Positions 17,883 to 25,247 of a DNA stretch of 48,354 bases are shown here, piece after piece. Source of the stretch: Nocardia amikacinitolerans NBRC 108937 (lineage in GTDB: Bacteria > Actinomycetota > Actinomycetes > Mycobacteriales > Mycobacteriaceae). A model generated the notes under the pieces. The model had not been told where the DNA came from, searched no databases, and saw only the letters and a program-made list of their open reading frames with translations. Where the stretch lies: NCBI RefSeq assembly GCF_001612615.1, contig NZ_BDAU01000015.1:1-48354 (forward strand), read 5' to 3'. Numbering within the stretch: the stretch's first letter is position 1; the number at the start of each line of letters is the position of its first letter. Made by a program: the position numbers and the translations under genes.

Positions 17883-17917
17883 GCGAAAGCGCGGACTCCG
17901 GGAGTCCACGCTTTCGC
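17883..17917. terminator. Near-perfect hairpin between convergent units
   Basis: A 17-bp stem with one mismatch (GCGAAAGCGCGGACTCC against its complement) around one base. It lies 16 bases downstream of the small secreted protein gene on the minus strand and could also stop plus-strand transcription from the P450 operon. Confidence 0.65.
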
Positions 17918-17933
17918 CTTACCTGGCCGACGC

Positions 17934-18173
17934 TCAGCGGCAAGTCGGGTTCGGGTGCGGCTGCGTGCTGCCCCACGGACCACACAACAGCAGCTTGAGC
18001 AGCCCCAGCGGGAGGTCGATGGCCGCGGAGCCGGTGCCCGAGGAACCGGAATCGGCAACCGGTGCGGCCTGCGGCGCCACGGGAGCCGGAGCCGCCATCG
18101 CGGGCGCGGCACCCGCGCCCAGGATGGCCACAGACGCGACGGCGACAGCGAATTTTGTTGCGAGATGGTTCAT
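17934..18173 (-). CDS. Small secreted hypothetical protein
   Basis: A 79-residue protein with a clear signal peptide: MNHLATKFAVAVASVAIL, ending in the cleavage-like PAMA-AP. The mature part of about 50 residues begins with a Pro/Ala-rich stretch, then IDLPLGLLKLLLCG, and ends with two Cys (residues 71 and 78 approximately) that could form a disulfide. ATG at 18173 is chosen because it gives the compact signal peptide; an ATG at 18197 would add eight residues. I do not recognise the family. A hairpin follows its stop. Confidence 0.65.
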   Translation of the reverse strand: MNHLATKFAVAVASVAILGAGAAPAMAAPAPVAPQAAPVADSGSSGTGSAAIDLPLGLLKLLLCGPWGSTQPHPNPTCR

Positions 18174-18293
18174 TTCATCCTCCATGTGATGGTCCACACG
18201 GAAGATCGGTAATCAGAAACGTTTGTTACTACCATTTGAGATGACGCCCCGATCCGAAGCTGTTCTTAACATTGCCCAGGTCCCTGATCAGAG

Positions 18294-19574
18294 TTAGCGG
18301 GAGGGGCGACGGGGTACCGGGCGGTTCGGCTCCGAAGTCCGCGTGTCACCGTCTGGACTGGCGAGGCGGCGTTCCAGGGCGGTGAACGCGGTGATCGCTT
18401 CTGGCGACTCGAAGGCTCGGTTGCGGCGGCCGATGGTGAGCTGGCGCAGGATTCCGGCCTCGGTCAACCGGTCGACCGCGGCGTTCGTGGCGGGGAAACT
18501 GCGTCCGATGAGGGCGGCCGCGGTGGACACGGTCAGAATCGGGGCTCCGATGAGCTTCCCGAGCAGCAGGTCCAGTGCGGAGTTCGCGCGCACCGGCGCC
18601 ACGCGCTCTCGCCAAGATTTCTGCAGGGCAGCGGCTTTCACCTCGAAAGCGGTCGCGTCGCCGGCCGCCCGGGTGCACGCCGCGGCGAAGCGCGCCACCC
18701 AGGTGTTCAGGTCGTCGGTGGCCGACCCAGAGTCGGCCGGACCGATGTGCCGGAAGCGATTCAGGCCATCGATATAGCTGTCACTCCACGTGGCGAGCAC
18801 CAGAGACACGGGCGCGATGACACGTTCGGCCACACCGCGGCGGCGCAATACGAGATGGATCAGCGCCCGTCCGGTGCGGCCGTTACCGTCGATGAACGGA
18901 TGGATGGTCTCGAACTGCGCATGCGCAATCGCCGCTTGCGCGACAGCAGGCAGGTCGTCGCTGTTGCAGAAGTCGATCAGGTCTTTCATCAACTCGCGCA
19001 CGTATTCCGGCGGCGGCGGTACGAAGGCGGCCGAGCACGGGTTGAAGGAACTGCCGCCGATCCAGTTCTGTTCGTCGCGCAGGCATCCGCCGTGGTGTGC
19101 GAGCTTGGTGCCTGCCAGCAGTCGGCGATGGACCTCGAGCAGCACGCCTTCGCTGATCGGTTGGCCGCGACCGACGGCGTTGGTGGCCACCGCCATCGCA
19201 TCGATATTCGCCAGCACCTCGGTGGCCGTCACATCGGAGGATTCGCCTTCCAGCTGCCGGGCGGCCTCCGCGCGTAGGAGTCGACGCGCGCCTATCTCGA
19301 GGCCCTCGATCCGCGAAGAGGCGACAGCCTCGGCGCGAAGCAGCAGTCGAGACAGCGCTTCCGTCTCGATCAGCGCCTTGGCCTCAGCGTCCAGCCGGGC
19401 AATAGCCACCTCCGCATCGACGACATCGGCAGCGGTCTCGCTGGTCAGAACGATGGGTCGCCCGACCAACGGATCGGGCAGGTACGCCTGGTAGGTGCCG
19501 GAACCACGGTCCCTGCGAGACAGACCGCCGCCATCCAGCTTGCCCACCCAGCGCAGCTGAACAAGCTTCGCCAT
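18294..19574 (-). CDS. fic: Fic-family protein with inhibitory helix and C-terminal winged helix
   Basis: A 426-residue protein. The active-site motif HPFIDGNGRTGR is complete at residues 225-236, so nucleotide transfer (usually AMPylation) is expected. The inhibitory motif SSRIEG at residues 86-91 lies N-terminal in the same chain, making this a class II, self-inhibited Fic protein. An N-terminal Fic_N-like domain precedes it, and residues ~330-410 look like a winged helix (LTVSTAAALIGRSFPATNAAVDRL), a common DNA-binding add-on. ATG at 19574 follows AGGAGG. A 35-bp palindrome directly upstream suggests autoregulation. The targets cannot be read from sequence. Its 3' end is partly duplicated at 17550-17630. 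Confidence 0.93.
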   Translation of the reverse strand: MAKLVQLRWVGKLDGGGLSRRDRGSGTYQAYLPDPLVGRPIVLTSETAADVVDAEVAIARLDAEAKALIETEALSRLLLRAEAVASSRIEGLEIGARRLLRAEAARQLEGESSDVTATEVLANIDAMAVATNAVGRGQPISEGVLLEVHRRLLAGTKLAHHGGCLRDEQNWIGGSSFNPCSAAFVPPPPEYVRELMKDLIDFCNSDDLPAVAQAAIAHAQFETIHPFIDGNGRTGRALIHLVLRRRGVAERVIAPVSLVLATWSDSYIDGLNRFRHIGPADSGSATDDLNTWVARFAAACTRAAGDATAFEVKAAALQKSWRERVAPVRANSALDLLLGKLIGAPILTVSTAAALIGRSFPATNAAVDRLTEAGILRQLTIGRRNRAFESPEAITAFTALERRLASPDGDTRTSEPNRPVPRRPSR

Positions 19575-19581
19575 GGCTCCT

Positions 19582-19616
19582 CCTTATTTAAGGTTATCAG
19601 ATAACGTTAAATAAGG
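19582..19616. promoter_or_regulatory. 35-bp palindromic operator at the fic start
   Basis: Two 17-bp arms (CCTTATTTAAGGTTATC and its near complement) flank one central A, with one mismatched pair. It is very AT-rich in a GC-rich region and ends 8 bases upstream of the fic ATG, touching the ribosome binding site. It is likely the operator of fic, possibly bound by the Fic protein's own winged helix. Confidence 0.7.
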
Positions 19617-19646
19617 TGACCGATAGTTATAGGTTGCCCACGAACG

Positions 19647-19684
19647 CACGAGGGCACGGACTCGTCGGAGTCCGTGCCCTCGTG
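19647..19684 (-). terminator. Terminator after rpsN
   Basis: A perfect 17-bp stem (CACGAGGGCACGGACTC and complement) closes a GTCG loop, 36 bases after the rpsN stop. It separates the rplN-rpsN transcript from the accessory genes. The T-tract is weak, as usual in this group. Confidence 0.85.
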
Positions 19685-19719
19685 GGGTATTTCGTCAGGC
19701 GCTCACGAGGAGCGCGAGC

Positions 19720-19905
19720 TCACCAGGAGCTCTTGTGCACGCCCGGCAGCTCGCCGCGGTGCGCCATTTCGCGCAGGCACACGCGGCACAGGCCGAACTT
19801 GCGGTAGACAGCGTGCGGGCGGCCGCAGCGCTGGCAGCGGGTGTAGGCGCGCACCGCGAACTTCGGCTTGGCGTTGGCCTTGTTGACCAGTGCTTTCTTA
19901 GCCAT
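19720..19905 (-). CDS. rpsN: 30S ribosomal protein S14, zinc-binding (type Z)
   Basis: A 61-residue protein with the zinc ribbon Cys24-x2-Cys27 and Cys40-x2-Cys43 (CQRC and CRVC), and the S14 core [18 protein letters not shown]. This is the short, zinc-dependent form. It starts 4 bases after rplE. A terminator follows, so rpsN is the last gene of this half of the spc operon instead of preceding rpsH. Confidence 0.97.
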   Translation of the reverse strand: MAKKALVNKANAKPKFAVRAYTRCQRCGRPHAVYRKFGLCRVCLREMAHRGELPGVHKSSW

Positions 19906-19908
19906 GGC

Positions 19909-20472
19909 TCAGTTCTCCTTGAACGGGAAGCCGAGGTGCTTCAGCAGGGCACGGCCTTCTTCGTTGTTGGTCGCCGTGGTGACCACGGTGATGTCCATAC
20001 CGCGCGGGCGGTCGATCTTGTCCACGTCGATCTCGTGGAACATCGACTGCTCGCTCAAACCGAACGTGTAGTTGCCGTTGCCGTCGAACTGCTTCGGCGA
20101 CAGGCCGCGGAAGTCGCGGATACGGGGCAGCGCGATGGAGACCAGGCGGTCCAGGAACTCCCACATGCGGTCGCCGCGCAGGGTGACCTTCGCGCCGATC
20201 GGCATGCCCTCACGCAGCTTGAACTGCGCGATGGACTTGGTCGCCTTGCGGATCTGCGGCTTCTGACCGGTGATCAGGGCCAGGTCCTCGACGGCGCCGT
20301 TGATCAGCTTGGCGTCGCGAGCGGCGTCGCCGACACCCATGTTCACGACGACCTTCACCACGCCGGGGATCTGCATCACGTTGGCGTAGTTGAACTCGCT
20401 GTTCAGCGCGTCCTTGATCTCGGCGCGGTAGCGCTGCTTGAGGCGCGGCTGGGTCTTCTCAGAGGTGGTCAT
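19909..20472 (-). CDS. rplE: 50S ribosomal protein L5
   Basis: A 187-residue protein that binds 5S rRNA and contacts the P-site tRNA. Conserved segments are [20 protein letters not shown], the [20 protein letters not shown] region and FSEQ-type [18 protein letters not shown]. Order and spacing (1 base from rplX, 3 from rpsN) are canonical. Confidence 0.97.
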   Translation of the reverse strand: MTTSEKTQPRLKQRYRAEIKDALNSEFNYANVMQIPGVVKVVVNMGVGDAARDAKLINGAVEDLALITGQKPQIRKATKSIAQFKLREGMPIGAKVTLRGDRMWEFLDRLVSIALPRIRDFRGLSPKQFDGNGNYTFGLSEQSMFHEIDVDKIDRPRGMDITVVTTATNNEEGRALLKHLGFPFKEN

Positions 20473-20473
20473 G

Positions 20474-20788
20474 TCAGATGTCCTTCCCGTTCTTACGGGA
20501 GATCCGGACCCGCTTGCCGTTCTCGTCGGTCCGGTAGCCGATACGGGTCGGCTTGCCGTCGGAGTCGACGACCATCACGTTCGACACGTGGATGGGGGCT
20601 TCCTGGGTCACGATGCCGCCCGAGGAGGCGCCGCGCTGGGTGGCGGAGTTCGCGACGTGCTTCTTGATCCGGTTCACGCCCTCGACGAGGACCTTGTTGG
20701 TCGCCGGGTAGGCCTGGATGACCTTGCCCTTGGCGCCCTTGTCCTTACCCGAGACGACGAGCACGGTGTCGCCCTTGTGCACCTTCAT
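20474..20788 (-). CDS. rplX: 50S ribosomal protein L24
   Basis: A 104-residue protein, an assembly initiator for the large subunit. The KOW motif is at the N-terminus ([21 protein letters not shown]), followed by [13 protein letters not shown] and the C-terminal [18 protein letters not shown]. It lies 1 base after rplN. Confidence 0.97.
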   Translation of the reverse strand: MKVHKGDTVLVVSGKDKGAKGKVIQAYPATNKVLVEGVNRIKKHVANSATQRGASSGGIVTQEAPIHVSNVMVVDSDGKPTRIGYRTDENGKRVRISRKNGKDI

Positions 20789-20789
20789 G

Positions 20790-21158
20790 TCAGAGCACCT
20801 CCGGAGCCAGCGAGACGATCTTCATGAACTTCTTGTCGCGCAGCTCGCGGCCGACCGGGCCGAAGATGCGGGTGCCGCGCGGATCGTTGTCCGCCTTGAT
20901 GAGCACGGCGGCGTTCTCGTCGAACTTGATGTAGGAACCGTCCGGACGACGACGCTCCTTGACGGTGCGCACGACGACGGCCTTCACCACGTCACCACGC
21001 TTGACGTTGCCGCCGGGGATGGCGTCCTTCACGGTGGCGACGATGATGTCGCCGATACCGGCATAGCGACGCGACGAACCACCGAGAACGCGGATGCAGA
21101 GGATTTCCTTCGCACCCGTGTTGTCGGCGACGCGCAGTCGCGACTCCTGCTGAATCAC
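20790..21158 (-). CDS. rplN: 50S ribosomal protein L14
   Basis: A 122-residue protein at the subunit interface. [20 protein letters not shown] opens it, and the conserved [17 protein letters not shown] and IVSLAPEVL close it. It is the first gene of the rplN-rplX-rplE-rpsN unit. Its promoter lies about 180 bases upstream, leaving a long leader. Confidence 0.98.
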   Translation of the reverse strand: MIQQESRLRVADNTGAKEILCIRVLGGSSRRYAGIGDIIVATVKDAIPGGNVKRGDVVKAVVVRTVKERRRPDGSYIKFDENAAVLIKADNDPRGTRIFGPVGRELRDKKFMKIVSLAPEVL

Positions 21159-21488
21159 TTCAGCCTCCTTGACCTGGACGTATACGCACGCCGGATTGCC
21201 GACCCGACGGGCATGGTCGTGTTACCACCCGAACGCGCGCCTACCAGCGGTTTCGTACGGTCTGAGCAAGAACTCGAGAGCCGACCACTGGGGGTTCGCG
21301 GCCAGGATGCGGGCACAGCTCCCGCAGGCAACCGGTCTAGTGTATGGGAATCCCCAGGTCGTTCCCAAATCGGGGGCGCGGGGCGAGGAATCCGTGCCCG
21401 CGACCCGCCGCGCCGGTAGCCTCGGCCGAACGAACGTCGCCATCGATCACAACGTGCGGGCGTGGACCGCATCGGGGAGAGGATTCAC
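21159..21488. other. Divergent region between rplN and the M13 peptidase
   Basis: About 330 bases with the rplN leader and promoter on the minus strand, and the peptidase promoter on the plus strand. No extra gene is visible. The rplN leader (about 170 bases) is long enough to hold a regulatory RNA structure, but I could not identify a specific one. Confidence 0.5.
21325..21378 (-). promoter_or_regulatory. Promoter of the rplN ribosomal unit
   Basis: On the coding strand TACACT (21339-21344) is a -10-like box with a TTGGGA-like -35 about 18 bases upstream. The flanks (CAGGCAACCG, TCTAGTGTA and AAATCGGGG on the plus strand) are shared with the rpsH promoter. Assignment is by this similarity and position. 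Confidence 0.6.
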
Positions 21489-23534
21489 GTGACATCAACC
21501 GGTCGTCGGGTCCAGCTGGACCGTCGCGCCTTCCTGGTCGCGCTCGGCGTCGCCGCTCCCGCCGCGGCGCTGCTGGCGTCCTGCTCGAACGACGGCAACG
21601 CGAACACCGTACAGCTGACCGGTGTCGACATGGGCGGCGCCGACCAACTGATCCGTCCGCAGGACGACCTGTACCGGCACGTCAACGGCGCGTGGTTGCG
21701 CGACTACCAGCTGCCGCCGGACAAGTCCGAGGTCGGCGCGATCAGCGAGGCGATCGACCGCACCAACGAACAGCTGCGCGCCATCATCGAGGGCATCGAG
21801 AATCCGGAGCCCGGCTCCGAGGCTCAGCAGATCCGGGATCTGTACGACGCGCGGCTCGATCTGGAGGAGATCGAGCGGCTCGGCATGAGCCCGCTGGCTG
21901 ACCTGTTCGCGAAGATCGACGGCGCGGCCACCAAGGCCGAGTTGGCCAAGGTGATGGCCGAACTTCCGATCGGCGGCCTGATCGGCCTCGGCATCAATAT
22001 CGACCGCAAGAACTCCAACGCCTACATCCCCTCCGTCAGCCAGTCCGGCCTCATCCTGGGCGAGCAGTACTACCGCAAGCCGGAGTACGCCACCCAGCTC
22101 GCGGGCTACAAGGTCTACCTGGAGAAGATGGCCGCTGGGGCGGGCTTCCCCGATCCGGTGGGACTGGCGCAGCGGGTGCTCGACCTGGAGACGAGGATCG
22201 CCGCCGCGCACTGGGACAACGTGCGCGTTCGCGACACCGACGCCACCTACAACCTGATGAGCTGGACCGAAATGACGGCTCTGGCACCGCAATTCGACTG
22301 GGACCAGTGGATGGCGGGCAACACCGACCGGCCGAGGTCGCTGTTCGACAAGATGGTGGTCGGGCAGCCGTCGTTCGTCATCGCGGCCGGTCAGCTGTGG
22401 GCCGAGGTGGACATCGCGCAGTGGCGGGAGTACCTGCGCGTGCACGTCACCAACGCCTACGCCCGTTTCCTGCCAAAGGCCATCGCCGACGCGCGGTTCG
22501 ACTTCGTCGGCAAGGTGCTCGGCGGGCTCGAGGAGCGGCCGGAGCTGTGGAAGTCGGCGGTCGGCGTTGTCGACGACAACCTCGGCGAACAGCTCGGGAA
22601 GTTGTATGTCGCCGAGCACTTCCCGCCGGAGGCGAAGAAGCGCGCGCAGGAGATGATCGACGACCTGATGGCCGCGTACCGGGACAACTTCACCAATTCG
22701 TCCTGGATGTCGCAGCCGACCAGGGAGGCCTCGCTCGCCAAACTGGCCAAGATCAACACCAAGATCGGCTACCCGGACAAGTGGGTCGACTACTCGGAGC
22801 TGAAGATCACCAGGGGCAGGCTGATCGAGTCGCTACGCGCGGTCAACGCCTTCGAGGTGAAGCGGGCGTTCAACCGGCTCGGCACCCCGGTCGACAAGGA
22901 AGAATGGGCGATGTCGCCGCAGACGGTGAACGCCTACTACTCCCCCACCAACAACGAGATCGCCTTTCCCGCAGCGTATTTGCAGCCGCCGTTCTTCGAC
23001 AAGGACGCGACCACCGCGGTCAACTACGGCGCGGTCGGCGCCACCATCGGCCACGAGATCGGCCACGGTTTCGATGACCAAGGTTCCAAGTACGACGGTG
23101 ACGGCAACCGCCGCGACTGGTGGACGCCCGAGGATCTGGCCGCGTTCAAGGCGAAGACCGATCAGGTGATCGCGCAGTTCGACGGGCTGGTGCCGGAGGG
23201 TCTCGATCCCAAGTACAAGGTGGACGGCAAGCTGACCGTCGGCGAGAACCTGGCCGACCTGCGCGGCCTGCAGATCGCGCTGGCGGCCTACCGGATCGCC
23301 GCCGAACGCGAGGGCATCGAGCCCGACTACCGCGAGATGTTCTTCTCGCACGCGCGCACCTGGCGGGAGAAGCAGACCGAGGAGTCCACCATCTCCCGTC
23401 TGCAGGACACCCACTCCCCCAACGAATTCCGCTGCAACCAGGTGGTGCGCAATATCGCCGAGTTCTACACGACGTTCGAGGTGAAGGAAGGCGACGAGCT
23501 GTTCCTGCCGCCGGAGCAGCGGGTCAGCCTGTAA
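21489..23534 (+). CDS. M13-family metallopeptidase (PepO/neprilysin-like), Tat lipoprotein
   Basis: A 681-residue zinc endopeptidase. The zinc motif HEIGH is at residues 522-526 in the context ATIGHEIGHGFDDQG, the third ligand E586 in GENLADLRG, and the substrate-binding NAYYSP precedes them; all typical of neprilysin/PepO. The N-terminus has twin arginines (DRRAFLVALG) and a lipobox ending LLASC with Cys32, so it is probably Tat-exported and lipid-anchored. I chose GTG at 21489 because GGAGAGG lies just upstream; GTG at 21462 would add nine residues. M13 enzymes cleave short peptides; the substrate is unknown. It is monocistronic with a strong terminator. Confidence 0.93.
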   Translation: MTSTGRRVQLDRRAFLVALGVAAPAAALLASCSNDGNANTVQLTGVDMGGADQLIRPQDDLYRHVNGAWLRDYQLPPDKSEVGAISEAIDRTNEQLRAIIEGIENPEPGSEAQQIRDLYDARLDLEEIERLGMSPLADLFAKIDGAATKAELAKVMAELPIGGLIGLGINIDRKNSNAYIPSVSQSGLILGEQYYRKPEYATQLAGYKVYLEKMAAGAGFPDPVGLAQRVLDLETRIAAAHWDNVRVRDTDATYNLMSWTEMTALAPQFDWDQWMAGNTDRPRSLFDKMVVGQPSFVIAAGQLWAEVDIAQWREYLRVHVTNAYARFLPKAIADARFDFVGKVLGGLEERPELWKSAVGVVDDNLGEQLGKLYVAEHFPPEAKKRAQEMIDDLMAAYRDNFTNSSWMSQPTREASLAKLAKINTKIGYPDKWVDYSELKITRGRLIESLRAVNAFEVKRAFNRLGTPVDKEEWAMSPQTVNAYYSPTNNEIAFPAAYLQPPFFDKDATTAVNYGAVGATIGHEIGHGFDDQGSKYDGDGNRRDWWTPEDLAAFKAKTDQVIAQFDGLVPEGLDPKYKVDGKLTVGENLADLRGLQIALAAYRIAAEREGIEPDYREMFFSHARTWREKQTEESTISRLQDTHSPNEFRCNQVVRNIAEFYTTFEVKEGDELFLPPEQRVSL

Positions 23535-23543
23535 ACGGACAAC

Positions 23544-23596
23544 CGACCGAAGGTGACCGTCACGTGCCCTGGCGCGGTGACGGTCACCTTCGGTCG
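23544..23596 (+). terminator. Terminator after the M13 peptidase
   Basis: A perfect 20-bp stem (CGACCGAAGGTGACCGTCAC and complement) with a 13-base loop starts 9 bases after the stop codon. The right arm overlaps the end of the minus-strand TetR-like fragment. Confidence 0.88.
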
Positions 23597-23775
23597 AGCA
23601 ACCCGTCGACGAGGGCGCGCAGACCGTCCGCGTAGGTGTCGGTGGCGCTGAGGGCGGCCCACCGCGGGCCGAGTTCGGCTAGGCGCGGCAGCGTCTCGGG
23701 GTCGATCCAAGCGATACCGAAACCGTGGTTCCCTTGCGCGCGGGCGCCGCCTTCGTTCCTCGAAACCGTTGGCAC
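23584..23775 (-). pseudogene. Fragment of a TetR-family regulator (C-terminus only)
   Basis: The last ~42 residues (WIDPETLPRLAELGPRWAAL ... ADGLRALVDGLLDRR) look like the C-terminal helix pair of TetR/AcrR regulators. The N-terminal DNA-binding domain is absent: upstream sequence to 23845 gives no helix-turn-helix in any frame. The stop lies inside the peptidase terminator. I read it as a decayed remnant. Confidence 0.5.
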
Positions 23776-23845
23776 CGTATCGAACTCGACGAACCCTCGA
23801 GCATCATGTCCATCGGCCTACGCGGCGGAACCCGCCAGGAGCGTG

Positions 23846-24934
23846 TCACCCCGTGACGCCGACACCCCGCTTCGGCCACTCCTTCGCGAGCCGGAGCAGA
23901 TCGCGCAGACCCGTGGAGCGGTCGTCGGTCCTGATCAATTCCGCGGCAGTGGTGTGCACGCCGCCGCGCGGGCGTGGCGGCAGGCCGGAAGCCTTCGCCC
24001 GGACGGCGTGCGCGATCCGCCTGGCGTAGTCCTCCATGCCCGGGTCCGCCGACGGTTCCGGCTCGTACGGCCGCAGGTGCATCAGCGCGTCCTGGATCTC
24101 GACCGTCATCCGATACAACCGCGACATCGGCTCGTCGCGATGCGAATCATCGGGCAGCAAAACGATTTCCGGGACGGCCGCGGTGAGATCGCGCCACAGC
24201 GGACGCAACCGCCTGCACGCGCGGCCGTCGGGATCGAGCCCGCTGCGCACCAGGACCGCGCTGAGCAGCGGGATCGCGATCAGCGTGGTCACAACCGCCA
24301 GCATTACGAAAGTGGCCACGGCCCACGGCAAACCGGGTTCGATGGTCCGCATGCCCGCGATGATGCGGAGCGCGCCGACGGCCGAGGCGAAGCAGCAGTA
24401 CAGCCCGAAGACGAGCAACGCGAAGTACGCCCAACGTTCTCGCGTCGTCGGATCCGGCGTGCGCAGTTCCCGTACGCACGCCCTGGCGATCAGCGCTCCG
24501 CAACTGATCGCGACGAAGCTGCCCGCCGTCCAGATCACCCTGTTCTGGGCGGCGGGTGTGCCGATCGGCCAGCCGAGCAGGTCGACCAGCGCCGGACCCA
24601 ACAGGATGACCGCTCCCGTCGCCACGCCGACCCTGTTGTACTGCCGCTGCCGGGATCGCAGCGTCTCAGCGTCCATACCGTCGAGCAGCCTGGCGAACCC
24701 GTACGCGTAGGCCAGCGTCATGGCGCCGATGCCGAGGAACAACCGCTCCCCCAGATCGCGCATGCCGAGCATGCTCGCGATCTCGTACAGCACGATCGCC
24801 GCCAGGTCCCAGCTCAACGTCGCGTTGATCAACCGGTCGATCAGCAGCTCGTTCACCAGCAACCATCGCCCCACGACAATCGCGGCGAGGAACACGGTCA
24901 CCGCCCCCACGACCGCGAGCGGCACAGTACTCAC
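23846..24934 (-). CDS. Seven-helix membrane protein, DUF6545/MAB_1171c-like (paralogue 2)
   Basis: A 362-residue protein with about seven hydrophobic segments in residues 1-235 (VVGAVTVFLAAIVVGRWLL, LFLGIGAMTLAYAYGF and others). The cytoplasmic domain has RLRPLWRDLTAAVPEIVL near 247-264 and RMTVEIQDALMHLRPY near 280-295. It shares RWLLVNELLIDRLIN-type N-terminal wording with the other three copies in this window. Start is GTG at 24934. It lies between the M13 peptidase and the small gene beside the siderophore-binding lipoprotein. Function is not established. Confidence 0.8.
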   Translation of the reverse strand: MSTVPLAVVGAVTVFLAAIVVGRWLLVNELLIDRLINATLSWDLAAIVLYEIASMLGMRDLGERLFLGIGAMTLAYAYGFARLLDGMDAETLRSRQRQYNRVGVATGAVILLGPALVDLLGWPIGTPAAQNRVIWTAGSFVAISCGALIARACVRELRTPDPTTRERWAYFALLVFGLYCCFASAVGALRIIAGMRTIEPGLPWAVATFVMLAVVTTLIAIPLLSAVLVRSGLDPDGRACRRLRPLWRDLTAAVPEIVLLPDDSHRDEPMSRLYRMTVEIQDALMHLRPYEPEPSADPGMEDYARRIAHAVRAKASGLPPRPRGGVHTTAAELIRTDDRSTGLRDLLRLAKEWPKRGVGVTG

Positions 24935-24981
24935 GCCAGCACCCTACGCCGCCACGGCCCGGAAAGACCCCGGTCGGTCTC

Positions 24982-25134
24982 CTACCGAACCAGGTCCGCG
25001 AAACCGATCTCCCCGACCACGACGTGCTCCAACCCGAGGAATCCTTCCCGGTGCAGCCGGTGCAAGCGATACTCCCCCGCGTGCGCGTCCAGACGGAATT
25101 CGCGCACCTCTTCGATCTCGTACTTTCGGCACAT
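24982..25134 (-). CDS. Small hypothetical protein next to an iron box
   Basis: A 50-residue protein starting MCRKYEIEEVREFRLDAHAG and ending VVVGEIGFADLVR. It is soluble, charged and rather rich in His and Arg in the middle (YRLHRLHREG). ATG at 25134 is chosen because the sequence upstream of it runs through the IdeR-like box and is not protein-like. It is divergent from the siderophore-binding lipoprotein and may share its iron-controlled promoter region. Family not recognised. Confidence 0.5.
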   Translation of the reverse strand: MCRKYEIEEVREFRLDAHAGEYRLHRLHREGFLGLEHVVVGEIGFADLVR

Positions 25135-25167
25135 CGCTATCCAACCTGGGGCGGAGGTGAGATATGG

Positions 25168-25186
25168 ATAGGTTAGGCTTGGCTGA
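25168..25186. promoter_or_regulatory. IdeR/DtxR-like iron box upstream of the siderophore-binding lipoprotein
   Basis: ATAGGTTAGGCTTGGCTGA matches 14 of 19 positions of the DtxR/IdeR consensus TTAGGTTAGGCTAACCTAA. It lies between the divergent lipoprotein gene and the 50-residue gene, so either or both may be iron-repressed. Confidence 0.65.
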
Positions 25187-25247
25187 CTTATTCTGGTGGC
25201 TCGGTAGAGCCGGTCGAGGGAGTTCCTCGATGAAGGAGGGTTCAACG

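Larger units (their letters stand above)
17498..17933. other. Intergenic region between P450 operon and small secreted protein
   Basis: About 436 bases holding a copy of the Fic gene's 3' end (17550-17630) and a strong hairpin (17883-17917). A 119-codon minus-strand frame spans much of it, but apart from its Fic-like tail it has no recognisable domain and I treat it as a remnant. Confidence 0.45.

Noticed and set aside
17523..18212. Plus-strand frame after the P450
   Set aside because: It runs across the hairpin, the fic 3' copy and the signal-peptide gene on the other strand, with no domain or ribosome binding site.
13037..19719. Integrated mobile element as the cause of the operon split
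   Set aside because: No transposase, integrase, tRNA target or flanking direct repeat was found, so I describe only an accessory segment and not a named element.
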